From Streptomyces gilvus (GTDB taxonomy: Bacteria; Actinomycetota; Actinomycetes; Streptomycetales; Streptomycetaceae), in the NCBI RefSeq assembly GCF_022513565.1, contig NZ_JAKWBE010000008.1:124001-188000 (forward strand): a stretch of 64,000 nucleotides of DNA. Direction: 5' to 3'. The notes under the pieces were generated by a model that saw only the letters and a program-made list of their open reading frames with translations, was not told the origin of the DNA and searched no databases. Positions 9,115 to 16,701 of this stretch are shown here, piece after piece (within the stretch, counting starts at the first letter, position 1; each line of letters opens with the position of its first letter). Made by a program: the position numbers and the translations under genes.

Positions 9115-9336
9115 ATGCCGACACCCCGGGGATTCACGTACGAGCACCAGTCCGACGGAACCGTGACGATCACCCATCACGGACGTGCCGCCGGTACGCT
9201 GCGCGGCGCGCGGGCCGAGCGGTTCCTCGCCGAGGTGACGTCGGGCGACCCCCAACTGGTCATGGCCCGCTGGACCGGAAACTACAAGCGGGGCAACGAG
9301 CGCACGGCCCGCGACCACCCCCGCAACAGACACTGA
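9115..9336 (+). CDS. Small conserved hypothetical protein
   Basis: 73 residues, ATG at 9115. The sequence alternates beta-like segments (GTVTITHHGRAAGTLRG) with a helix (RAERFLAEV) and ends in a basic tail (GNYKRGNERTARDHPRNRH), which suggests nucleic-acid binding or an interaction surface. Codon bias matches the neighbours, supporting a real gene. It lies 43 bp after the dehydrogenase and may be read through from that operon. Function unknown. Confidence 0.75.
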   Translation: MPTPRGFTYEHQSDGTVTITHHGRAAGTLRGARAERFLAEVTSGDPQLVMARWTGNYKRGNERTARDHPRNRH

Positions 9337-9344
9337 GCCGAGCT

Positions 9345-9382
9345 CGGCCGATCGAGCGGTCGGCCGATCGGCCGATCGGCCG
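9345..9382. repeat. Short GGCCGATC tandem repeat between genes
   Basis: GGCCGATC-type octamers repeat between the small gene and the TerD gene, with three closely spaced copies at 9362-9382 and a degenerate one at 9345-9353. The unit is nearly self-complementary, so it could fold as a hairpin and act as a weak terminator or a protein site. No T-run follows. Confidence 0.6.
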
Positions 9383-9425
9383 CCGGGTAAGGGAACGGTA
9401 AAGCGGTCTCGTTCGTTGTCCCGGC

Positions 9426-10637
9426 ATGACAGCTATGACCCCTGGCTCGAACATCCCTCTCCCCGTCACCCGTGTGACGGTGGACGTCGCCGCCCCGGTG
9501 CGGCTCGACGTGTCGGGCCTGCTGCTCACGGGCGACGGCAAGGTGCGCTCCGACGACGACTTCATCTTCTACAACCAGCCGGCGGGACCGGGCGTGACGT
9601 ACCGCTCCGGCGGCGGTACGGCACCCGACGCGATCACCGTCGACACCGCCGCCCTGCCCCCCGGCATCGAGAAGGTCGTCGTCACGGCGAGTCCGGACGC
9701 GGCCGGGCAGACCTTCCAGGGCATCGAGCCGACGGCCACGATCCGCGGCGCGGACGACAACAGCGTCCTCGCCACCTTCACACCCCCGCAGCTGGGCACG
9801 GAGACGGCGCTGGTGATCGTCGAGATCTACCTGCGCAACGGCGCCTGGAAGGCCCGCGCGGTCGGCCAGGGATACGCCAACGGGCTGGCGGGCATCGCGA
9901 CCGACTTCGGCGTGACGGTCGAGGAGCCCGCCCCGGCGCCCGTCGCCCCGCCCCAGCCCACCATGCAGCCCCCGGTGGCGCCGCCGGCCCCGCCGCTGTC
10001 CACCACTCCGCCTCCCCCGCCCGCCCCGCCGGCTCCCGCCGCGCCCGCTCCCGGCGCCGGGAAGATCAACCTCGACAAGGGCCGGGTCAGCCTCCAGAAG
10101 AACCAGACCGTCTCCCTGGTCAAGGGCGGCCGCCCGCTGCTCGCCCAGGTCAAGATGGGCCTCGGCTGGGAGCCGGCCTACCGCGGCGCCGACATCGACC
10201 TGGACGCCTCGGTCATCGCCTACGGCCCGCAGCGCAACCACATCGACAGCTGCTACTTCGGCAAGCTGTCCATCCTCAACGGCGCGATCAAGCACTCCGG
10301 CGACAACCTCACGGGCGAGGGCGCGGGCGACGACGAGGTCATCGTGGTCGACCTCGGCCGCATCCCGCAGGAGGTGACCGGCCTGGTGTTCACGGTCAAC
10401 TCCTTCTCCGGCCAGAAGTTCACCGACGTGGCCAAGGCCTACTGCCGCCTCCTGGACGCCGCGACCGGCGAGGAGCTGGTCCGCTTCGACCTGACCAACG
10501 CGGAGGCCCAGACGGGCGTGATGATGGCCAAGCTGATCCGCCAGTTCTCCGGCGAGTGGGACATGACGGCGATGGGCCAGTTCGTGAAGGCCCGCACGGT
10601 CCGCAACATGGTCAAGCCGGCCGCCCAGGCGCTGTAA
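9426..10637 (+). CDS. Double TerD-domain stress protein with proline-rich hinge
   Basis: 403 residues. The first TerD-like beta-sandwich is about 10-165 (VRLDVSGLLLTGDGKVRSDD, DDFIFYNQ). A hinge of Pro/Ala/Thr repeats follows at about 168-208, then a second TerD domain from about 210 (KGRVSLQKNQTVSLVKGG, GADIDLDASVIAYG). The acidic DxD clusters of domain 2 are those used for Ca2+ binding in tellurite-resistance TerD proteins. Cytoplasmic; no signal peptide. An alternative ATG is nine bases downstream (9435). Role in stress or cell-surface signalling is inferred from the family. Confidence 0.9.
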   Translation: MTAMTPGSNIPLPVTRVTVDVAAPVRLDVSGLLLTGDGKVRSDDDFIFYNQPAGPGVTYRSGGGTAPDAITVDTAALPPGIEKVVVTASPDAAGQTFQGIEPTATIRGADDNSVLATFTPPQLGTETALVIVEIYLRNGAWKARAVGQGYANGLAGIATDFGVTVEEPAPAPVAPPQPTMQPPVAPPAPPLSTTPPPPPAPPAPAAPAPGAGKINLDKGRVSLQKNQTVSLVKGGRPLLAQVKMGLGWEPAYRGADIDLDASVIAYGPQRNHIDSCYFGKLSILNGAIKHSGDNLTGEGAGDDEVIVVDLGRIPQEVTGLVFTVNSFSGQKFTDVAKAYCRLLDAATGEELVRFDLTNAEAQTGVMMAKLIRQFSGEWDMTAMGQFVKARTVRNMVKPAAQAL

Positions 10638-10647
10638 GCGGCCGTAC

Positions 10648-10688
10648 GACGTCCCCGGGTGCCCCCTCGGGCGGGGGCACCCGACGTC
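10648..10688. terminator. Bidirectional hairpin between convergent TerD and TetR genes
   Basis: GGGTGCCCCC (10657-10666) pairs perfectly with GGGGGCACCC (10673-10682) across a 6-base loop, and flanking GACGTC boxes extend the dyad. It lies exactly between two convergent stops, so it can serve both strands. Confidence 0.8.
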
Positions 10689-11264
10689 TCAGTCCTCCGC
10701 CGGCCGCAGCCCTTCGGTCAGCAGGGACAGATACCGGCGGATGCGCGGCCTGCCGCCGTTCGCCAACTCCGCGGCGGAGGCCACCCCATGGGCCAGCCGC
10801 AGCACGTCGATCGGTTCGAGGTCCCCCCGCAGCGTCCCCTCCCGCTGAGCCGCCTCGACCAGCCGCGCCGCCGCACTCTTCATGTGCGTGCCGCAGGCGG
10901 TGAGGGCCGCATTGCTGCCGTCGGTGACGGCCGCCCCCAGCAGCGCCTTGAGCCCCCGCACCTCGATGGTGCGGACGCAGACCTCGTAGAGCCACTCCTG
11001 GAGGGCCTCGCCGGGCGGCAGTTCCTTGGCGATGGCGTCGGCACGGTCGCCGAGCGCCTCGATGGCGTCGACGTACACCGCCTCCAGCAACGCCTGCCGC
11101 GTCGGGAAGTGCCGGTACAGCGTCCCGGAACCCACCCCCGCTCGCTTGGCGATGTCGTCGAGGGACGCGTTCTCCCCGTGCTCGGCGAAGGCGTCCGCCG
11201 CGCTCTTCAGCAGCCGCTCATAGTTCCGCCGGGCGTCCGCCCGCATGGGCTTGACCTGCGCCAT
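10689..11264 (-). CDS. TetR-family repressor, divergent from an MFS efflux gene
   Basis: 191 residues. The N-terminal HTH is at about 14-60 (LLKSAADAFAEHGENASLDD, AKRAGVGSGTLYRHFPTRQA). The C-terminal half is a helical ligand/dimer domain ending in a TetR_C-like segment (RLAHGVASAAELANGGRPRI). ATG 11264 lies 161 bp from the divergent transporter, with a large palindrome between them, so it most likely controls itself and the pump in response to a toxic compound. Confidence 0.9.
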   Translation of the reverse strand: MAQVKPMRADARRNYERLLKSAADAFAEHGENASLDDIAKRAGVGSGTLYRHFPTRQALLEAVYVDAIEALGDRADAIAKELPPGEALQEWLYEVCVRTIEVRGLKALLGAAVTDGSNAALTACGTHMKSAAARLVEAAQREGTLRGDLEPIDVLRLAHGVASAAELANGGRPRIRRYLSLLTEGLRPAED

Positions 11265-11280
11265 CCAGATACTCCTTGCG

Positions 11281-11335
11281 AACCGGGGACCCTCTCCGTA
11301 TCTTAGCGAGAGTTAAACGGAGACAGTCCCCGGTT
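11281..11335. promoter_or_regulatory. 55-bp nested palindrome, candidate TetR operator
   Basis: Two perfect inverted repeats share one centre: AACCGGGGAC (11281-11290) with GTCCCCGGTT (11326-11335), and TCTCCGT (11293-11299) with ACGGAGA (11317-11323). The 17-bp core between them is AT-richer and suits a promoter. Position between divergent tetR and MFS genes makes it the obvious operator. Confidence 0.75.
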
Positions 11336-11425
11336 ATCTCCGCGGGCCCTTCCACCTGCCCACACTCCGTTGCTTCGTGCTGCCCGCGCGCATCCCACCG
11401 AGGACATTCGAAACGGGAGAACTCC

Positions 11426-12856
11426 ATGTCCGGCCCGTCCACGACCACCGAAACACGCCCCGCACTCCAGCACCCCGCCCGCCTGGGCACCGTCCTTTTC
11501 GTCATCGTCACCGCCTACCTGATGGTCGGCGTCGATTCCACGGTCGTCAATGTCGCGCTGCCCGCCATCCAACAGGACCTCCACTTCAGCCGCACCGGAC
11601 TGTCCTGGGTCCTCAACGCCTACACCCTCGCCTTCGGCGGCCTGCTGCTGCTCGGCGGCCGCGTCGGCGACATCGTCGGCCGCCGCCGCACCCTCGCCAC
11701 CGGTGTCCTGCTCTTCGCCGGCTCCTCCCTGCTCGGCGGCCTCGCGACCGACAGCGCTTGGCTGCTCGCGGCCCGCGCGCTGCAGGGCGTCGGCGCCGCT
11801 CTCGTCGCGCCGAGCACCCTCGCCCTGATCACCACCAACTTCCCCGAAGGCCCGCGCCGCCACCACGCGCTCGGCGTCTACGCCTCCATGGCCGGCATCG
11901 GCGCCTCCATCGGCCTGGTCGTCGGCGGGATGCTCACCTCCTGGGCCTCCTGGCGCTGGGCCCTGCTGATCAACGTGCCGATCGGGCTCGGCGTGGCCCT
12001 CGCCCTGCCCCGCTTCGTCACCGAGACCCCGCGCCACGCGGGCCGGTTCGACGCGGCCGGCGCGCTCACCGGCACCGCGGGCATGACCTCGCTCGTGTAC
12101 GCCTTCATCCGCGTCTCGGCCCAGGGCTGGAGCGACACCCTCGCGCTGCTCTCGTTCACCACGGCGGCCGCCCTGCTCGCCGGTTTCACCCTGGTGGAGT
12201 CCCGTGCCGCCCAGCCGATCATGCCGCTGCGGCTCTTCTCGGACCGCAATCGCGCGGGCGGCTACGCGGGCGTTCTGCTGCTGCCCGCCGGCATGTTCGG
12301 CGCGTTCTACTTCCTGACGCTGATCTGCCAACAGGTGCTGGGCTACAGCCCCTTGCGCGCCGGGTTCGCCTTCCTGCCGATGACGCTGCTGATGTTCACC
12401 ACCGTCCGCTTCGTGCCGCGCCTGGTCGGCCGGCTCGGCGCCAGGCCGATCCTGCTCACCGGCATGGCCCTGCTGGCCACCGCCGCCGGATGGCTGTGGC
12501 GGCTGCGGCCGGGCGAGGGATACGCGGCCGGTCTGCTCGGCCCGCTGCTGCTCATCGGCGTCGGCGTGGGCCTCAGCTTCATGCCGCTCAACGCGACCAT
12601 CCTCGCCCGCGTCCAGGCGCGCGAGGCCGGCGCCGCCTCCGGACTGCTCCAGACCCTCCAGTGGCTCGGCGGCACCCTCGGACTGTCGGTCCTGGTCACG
12701 GTGTTCGGCACGGCGACCCGGCACGCCGTCGGCACCCCGGCCGAGATCCTCACCGAGGGCTCGGCACGCGCGTTCGGCGCGGCCGCCCTGATCGCCGCCA
12801 CGGCCCTGGTGGTCTGTGCGACGGTGATCAGGGCCGACCGCCCGGGCCGGACGTGA
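11426..12856 (+). CDS. MFS multidrug exporter, DHA2 (14-helix) type
   Basis: 476 residues, inner-membrane proton-driven drug exporter. Motif A in the loop after helix 2 (LLGGRVGDIVGRRR), motif near VDSTVVNVALPAIQ in helix 1 and WVLNAYTLAFGGLLLLGG in helix 2 are the DHA2 signature. ATG 11426 has CGGGAGAACTCC upstream; the longer 5' extension is not protein-like. Controlled most likely by the divergent TetR. Substrate unknown. Confidence 0.92.
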   Translation: MSGPSTTTETRPALQHPARLGTVLFVIVTAYLMVGVDSTVVNVALPAIQQDLHFSRTGLSWVLNAYTLAFGGLLLLGGRVGDIVGRRRTLATGVLLFAGSSLLGGLATDSAWLLAARALQGVGAALVAPSTLALITTNFPEGPRRHHALGVYASMAGIGASIGLVVGGMLTSWASWRWALLINVPIGLGVALALPRFVTETPRHAGRFDAAGALTGTAGMTSLVYAFIRVSAQGWSDTLALLSFTTAAALLAGFTLVESRAAQPIMPLRLFSDRNRAGGYAGVLLLPAGMFGAFYFLTLICQQVLGYSPLRAGFAFLPMTLLMFTTVRFVPRLVGRLGARPILLTGMALLATAAGWLWRLRPGEGYAAGLLGPLLLIGVGVGLSFMPLNATILARVQAREAGAASGLLQTLQWLGGTLGLSVLVTVFGTATRHAVGTPAEILTEGSARAFGAAALIAATALVVCATVIRADRPGRT

Positions 12857-12869
12857 TCCGGGCGTACGA

Positions 12870-13886
12870 CTAGAACAACGCGCTGTAGGCGTTCAGCGCG
12901 GGCTGTCCGCCGAGGTGGGCGTAGAGCACGGTCGACTCGGCGCCGATCTCGCCGCGCCGCACGAGGTCGATCATCCCGGCCATCGACTTGCCCTCGTAGA
13001 CGGGGTCGGTGATCATCCCCTCCGTGCGGGCGGCGAGGCGCATCGCCTCCAGGGTCGTCTCGTCGGGGACGCCGTACGTCCCCGCGTGGTACCGCTCGTC
13101 CAGCTCGACGTCGTCCTCGGTCACCTCGCGCCGCACGCCGATGAGCCGGCCGGTGTTCGCGGCGATCCGGGCGATCTGCTCCCTGGTGGCGGCGGGCTTG
13201 GCCGAGGCGTCGATGCCGAGCACCCGGCGCCGCCGTCCGCCCGCCTCCTCCAGCGCGGCGAACCCGGCGACCATGCCGGCCTGGGTCGAGCCGGTCACCG
13301 AGCACACGACCACGGTGTCGAAGAAGACGCCCAACGACCGCTCCTGCTCGGCGACTTCGTAGGCCCAGCCGGCGAACCCCAGGCCGCCGAGCGGATGGTC
13401 GGAGGCGCCCGCCGGAATGGCGTACGGCTTCCCGCCCCGCTCCTCCACCTCCCGGAGCGCCTGCTCCCAGCTCTCCTTGAACCCGATCCCGAACCCGGCC
13501 CTCACCAGCCGTACGTCGGCCCCGGCGAGCCGGCTGAGCAGGATGTTGCCGACCTTGTCGTACACGGAGTCCGGCCAGTCCACCCAACTCTCCTGAACCA
13601 GCACGCACTTGAGCCCTGCACGCGCGGCGACGGCGGCGACCTGGCGGGTGTGGTTGGACTGCACCCCGCCGATCGAGACCAGGGTGTCGCAGCCCTGGGC
13701 GAGCGCGTCGGCGACCAGGTACTCCAGCTTGCGCGTCTTGTTCCCGCCGTAGGCGACACCGGAGTTGCAGTCCTCCCGCTTGGCCCAGAGCAAGGCGCCA
13801 CCGAGCTCGGCGGTCAGCCGCTCCAGTGGATGCACCGGGGAGGGGCCGAAGAGGAGGGGGTAACGCTCGTACGAGGAAAGGGACAT
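12870..13886 (-). CDS. acdS: 1-aminocyclopropane-1-carboxylate (ACC) deaminase
   Basis: 338 residues, PLP fold type II. It cleaves ACC, the plant ethylene precursor, to 2-oxobutyrate and ammonia. PLP-binding Lys50 sits in [11 protein letters not shown] and Ser77 in VQSNHTR. The residues that separate true ACC deaminases from D-cysteine desulfhydrases are present: Glu298 in VYEGKSM and Leu325 in YAHLGG (equivalents of Glu295 and Leu322 in the Pseudomonas enzyme). ATG 13886 is 20 bp after a GntR regulator read in the same direction, so the two likely form an operon. Confidence 0.88.
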   Translation of the reverse strand: MSLSSYERYPLLFGPSPVHPLERLTAELGGALLWAKREDCNSGVAYGGNKTRKLEYLVADALAQGCDTLVSIGGVQSNHTRQVAAVAARAGLKCVLVQESWVDWPDSVYDKVGNILLSRLAGADVRLVRAGFGIGFKESWEQALREVEERGGKPYAIPAGASDHPLGGLGFAGWAYEVAEQERSLGVFFDTVVVCSVTGSTQAGMVAGFAALEEAGGRRRRVLGIDASAKPAATREQIARIAANTGRLIGVRREVTEDDVELDERYHAGTYGVPDETTLEAMRLAARTEGMITDPVYEGKSMAGMIDLVRRGEIGAESTVLYAHLGGQPALNAYSALF

Positions 13887-13906
13887 GGGTCCTCCCGGGG
13901 TCGGGA

Positions 13907-14623
13907 TCAGTCGCCGTCGGCCCGGTCGCCGCCGGTGGGGTCGGGGTCGGTGGGGTCCGGGTCGGTGGGGTCGGGGTCCGTCAGCTCGACCAGGTCGGCG
14001 AGGCTGCGCCAGATCTCCGCGGTGATCCGCACCGCGGTGTGCGCGTCACCGGCCGCGCAGGCCTCGATCAGCCGCTCGTGCAGGCCCGCGGAACGGCAGG
14101 TGCCGCCCTCCCCGAAGCGACGGCGCTCCAGCCGGCGGATGAGCGGGGTGTAGCGGGCGATGGTGGCGGCGGCCGCGTGGTTGCCGGCGACGCGCACGAG
14201 GACGTCGTGCAGGGCGTCGTCGGCCCGCAGCGCACCGTCCACGTCACCCGCGCCGACGGCCGCCGCGAACCGGTCGTTGGCCGCGCGCATGGTCTGCACG
14301 TCGGCGGCGAAGAGACGGGGTACGGCGACCCGGGTCGCCAGTTCGTGCATGGCGCCGACCACGGCGGCCGCGTCCCGCACATCGGCGGCGACCACCGGGG
14401 TGACCCGCGTGTAGCTCTGCGGCTTGCTCTCCAGCAGCCCCTCGTCCACGAGCCGCGCGAACGCCTCCCGCACCGGCGCCCGGGACAGCCCCATCCGCTC
14501 GGCGAGCTCGGCGTCCCGCACCACCGCACCGGGCTCCAGCTCCCCGGCCACGATGGCGTCCCGGATGGATGCGTAGGCGCGGTCCCGGAGAAGGGTGCGC
14601 CGGACGGGTCGTATGGCCTCCAC
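13907..14623 (-). CDS. GntR-family (FCD) regulator upstream of acdS
   Basis: 238 residues. The winged HTH is at about 10-75 ([40 protein letters not shown]). An all-helical FCD effector domain follows, with [13 protein letters not shown] and [12 protein letters not shown] carrying the His/Asp metal-ligand positions. The tail is an acidic DPDPT tandem repeat encoded by 15-bp units. It is co-directional with acdS, so it probably senses ACC, an amino acid or an organic acid and controls acdS. Confidence 0.9.
   Translation of the reverse strand: MEAIRPVRRTLLRDRAYASIRDAIVAGELEPGAVVRDAELAERMGLSRAPVREAFARLVDEGLLESKPQSYTRVTPVVAADVRDAAAVVGAMHELATRVAVPRLFAADVQTMRAANDRFAAAVGAGDVDGALRADDALHDVLVRVAGNHAAAATIARYTPLIRRLERRRFGEGGTCRSAGLHERLIEACAAGDAHTAVRITAEIWRSLADLVELTDPDPTDPDPTDPDPTGGDRADGD
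13934..13978. repeat. 15-bp minisatellite, three copies, in the GntR 3' end
   Basis: Three head-to-tail 15-bp units (13934-13948, 13949-13963, 13964-13978) encode DPDPT three times in the regulator's C-terminal tail. Units 1 and 3 are identical; unit 2 differs by one base. Copy number is multiple of three bases per unit, so changes keep the frame. Confidence 0.9.
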
Positions 14624-14707
14624 AACTGAAATGTTAGATGTCAGCCGGAGCCGCGGGCAAGGGTGCGGCCCGCACCCCCCGTGGAAGTGCGGGCCACGAT
14701 CGTGGGC

Positions 14708-16288
14708 TCAGGCGGCCCAGGGCCAGTCGGCGTCCTGGGCGGCCTCGAGCAGCGGAACCATCCGGAAGGCCGCGTCCGAGAGGCCTCCGAAGGTGTGCCT
14801 GTTCGCCTTGCCCGAGGGGCCGTGGCCCGCGCGGTACCCGGCGAGGTTCCAGGTGTAGACCGGCACCTGGGCCGGGACCTGCTCCGTCGGGTCGCCGTGG
14901 TGGTTGAAGGCGTACTGCTCGTCGGTGACGATCAGCACCCGGTCCTGACCCCGGTAGTGCGCGCGCACCGCGCTGGTGGTGTCGGTGCCGCCCAGGTCGC
15001 CGAAGCGGTCCAGGATCCCCAGCACCGACTCGCCCCCGCGGAACGCGAGGCGCCGGCTCGTGGTGCCGAACTCGACGAGATCCGCGTCGGCCGCCCGCAG
15101 CGCGAGCGCCGTGCCGAAGATCGCCGCCGCGTCGGCCCGGTTGAGCTCGGAGCGGTCCGACAGCCGCGCCCACATCGAGCCTGAGCGGTCGACCAGGATC
15201 AGCGTCCGGCCCGGCAGCGCGGGCACGTTGGCCAGCGAGTGACCGAGCGCCTGCTCCAGCGGGTACGACCAGCGCAGCGAGGGCGCGTGCCGGTACGCGG
15301 CGAGATACCGGAAGGGGAACTGCCGCGAGCGCGTGACCTCGGCCGGGTCGCTGATCTTCGCCGCGACCTGGGCGGCAACCTCGTCCGAGACACCCGCCTG
15401 ATCGAAATTGCGCAGGTTACGAACGAGCCCCATCGCCCCCATGGACGGAATCACGGCCTCCCAGGCCTCCTTGTCCATCGGGCCCTGGAGCCAGCCGGCC
15501 AGCGCCTCCCACGTGATCCCGGCCGCCGCGAGCCGCTCGGCACCGCCCGGAGAGGTCACCACCGCGCGGCGCTCCCCCACCGGCAGCGCCATCAGCTCGC
15601 GGTGCGCGGTCAGGACGCCGTCGGCGGCGGGCGGTACCGCCGTGTCCGGGTGGTGCCGGCGGTCGAGGGCGTACCGGAACAGCTCCCCCTGCCACGGCTT
15701 GTCCGGGTCCGGCGTCGCGTGCACCAGGTTGAGGATGTCGCCGAAGCGGTACCCCTTGGACGCGGTGTCGTACTTCAGCAGCGACCTGCCGCTGTAGAGA
15801 CGGCGTACGGCGTCGGCGATCCCGCGCTTGACCGGCTTGGGAACGTTGCGGCCGTACGTCGCCGTCCAGTACGCGAGCAGTTCGCCGGGCTCGTCCGGGC
15901 GCCGCAGTACGGAGGCGACGACCTGACGGTTGGCCGGGCCGTCGGTGACGCCCGCGTCGAGGCGTGCCTTCACGTACTCGGCGGCGCCCACCAGGGAGGC
16001 GGTGCGGAGGTTTCCCTCGGCGCGCAGCCAGCCGAGCAGACCGGCCGTCCATGCGGGGTCCTCGACGGCGAGCCGCCGCACGAGACCCGCGAAACGGTCG
16101 TCGCGGTCGGCGCCGCTCTCGTAGAAGGTCTGCTGCGAGACGAAATTGGCGACGGCGAGCAGAAAGAGTTCGGAGCGTGCGTCACGCTCTCGGCCCCGGC
16201 CGCCCTCGTAGGTCCGCAGCACGCGGCCGGTGGAAGTGACCCGGGAAGTGGGCTGCGCCTTCGCGCCCTTTCGGTTGAATCGCGCCAT
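14708..16288 (-). CDS. Ro60/TROVE-domain RNA-binding protein with von Willebrand A domain
   Basis: 526 residues, about the length of vertebrate Ro60 and Deinococcus Rsr. The HEAT-repeat TROVE ring spans about 20-355; the vWA domain starts near 360 with an intact MIDAS DRSGSM at 367-372. Ro proteins bind misfolded RNA in the ring and Y RNA on its outer face, and in bacteria tether PNPase for RNA decay. ATG 16288 follows a GGGGG Shine-Dalgarno placed in a hairpin loop; the frame upstream is RNA-like, not protein. The same-strand structured RNA at 16378-16620 is a candidate Y RNA partner. Confidence 0.92.
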   Translation of the reverse strand: MARFNRKGAKAQPTSRVTSTGRVLRTYEGGRGRERDARSELFLLAVANFVSQQTFYESGADRDDRFAGLVRRLAVEDPAWTAGLLGWLRAEGNLRTASLVGAAEYVKARLDAGVTDGPANRQVVASVLRRPDEPGELLAYWTATYGRNVPKPVKRGIADAVRRLYSGRSLLKYDTASKGYRFGDILNLVHATPDPDKPWQGELFRYALDRRHHPDTAVPPAADGVLTAHRELMALPVGERRAVVTSPGGAERLAAAGITWEALAGWLQGPMDKEAWEAVIPSMGAMGLVRNLRNFDQAGVSDEVAAQVAAKISDPAEVTRSRQFPFRYLAAYRHAPSLRWSYPLEQALGHSLANVPALPGRTLILVDRSGSMWARLSDRSELNRADAAAIFGTALALRAADADLVEFGTTSRRLAFRGGESVLGILDRFGDLGGTDTTSAVRAHYRGQDRVLIVTDEQYAFNHHGDPTEQVPAQVPVYTWNLAGYRAGHGPSGKANRHTFGGLSDAAFRMVPLLEAAQDADWPWAA

Positions 16289-16291
16289 GAT

Positions 16292-16308
16292 GAATTCCCC
16301 CCGAATTC
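16292..16308 (-). promoter_or_regulatory. Ro gene ribosome-binding site inside a hairpin loop
   Basis: On the minus strand two GAATTC boxes flank GGGGG just before ATC-ATG. The boxes are complementary, so the Shine-Dalgarno is presented in, or hidden by, a 6-bp hairpin with a 5-base loop. This could tune translation of the Ro protein. Confidence 0.55.
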
Positions 16309-16360
16309 GCGGCTGTTCCTGGCTGTTCGTGACTGTTCTTGGCTGTGCTTGGCTGTTCGG
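16309..16360 (-). repeat. Five decamer repeats in the Ro 5' leader
   Basis: On the minus strand the leader carries five tandem 10-base units near the consensus GAACAGCCAA, with one to three changes per copy, ending just before the ribosome-binding-site hairpin. They lie between the candidate Y RNA and the Ro coding region and are not themselves coding. Confidence 0.8.
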
Positions 16361-16377
16361 AGGGAGACACAGCAAGA

Positions 16378-16620
16378 GGTGGATGCCCGAGTTCAGGAGT
16401 CGGCGACGGGACCATATCCTGGCGCGTCTTCCGTTCCGCCACATCGGCCCTGGGCCGATGACGGGATTCGAACCCGCACGCTTCGCCTGAAGCACCAGAT
16501 CCCAGAAGTATCCGTCGCCTGCGCACCGGGCATCCACCATGAGCTGCGCCTCCCGAGATCAGGTCGACGGCGGCATCGGATTCTTTGAGAGAGAAGTAGC
16601 CGCTGTCTTCGCACCGGGAG
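16378..16620 (-). ncRNA. Candidate Y RNA with permuted tRNA-like domain (YrlA-like)
   Basis: Minus-strand RNA of about 243 nt ahead of the Ro gene. 5' part (16620-16550): stem CTCCCG/CGGGAG plus GACAGCGGC/GCCGCCGTC (one mismatch), carrying GGTGCGAAG on one strand and GTCGACC on the other, like the Ro-binding helix of Y RNAs. 3' part: a perfect 12-bp stem (16527-16538 with 16378-16389), an 8-bp stem (16512-16519/16402-16409) and a 7-bp stem (16492-16498/16419-16425). These enclose, in order, a small variable-arm hairpin (about 16480-16493), a perfect T-arm (16461-16478, loop TTCGAAT), acceptor halves ATCGGCCC and GGGCCGAT joined by one base, and a tRNA-Leu-like D-arm (16426-16442). That is a tRNA permuted so its ends open at the anticodon. 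Exact ends and promoter are unknown. Confidence 0.75.
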
Positions 16621-16701
16621 GTGCGCTGTTTTCTGATCTCACTGTAGGAGGCACGGCTCTGGTGGGGCGAATGAATTAAATGCCGTTCCCGGCGGGGGGA
16701 C

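Noticed and set aside
16421..16478. Ordinary tRNA gene at the T-arm and D-arm sequences
   Set aside because: T-arm comes before the acceptor 5' half and D-arm, no anticodon arm in normal order; fits the permuted RNA call instead.
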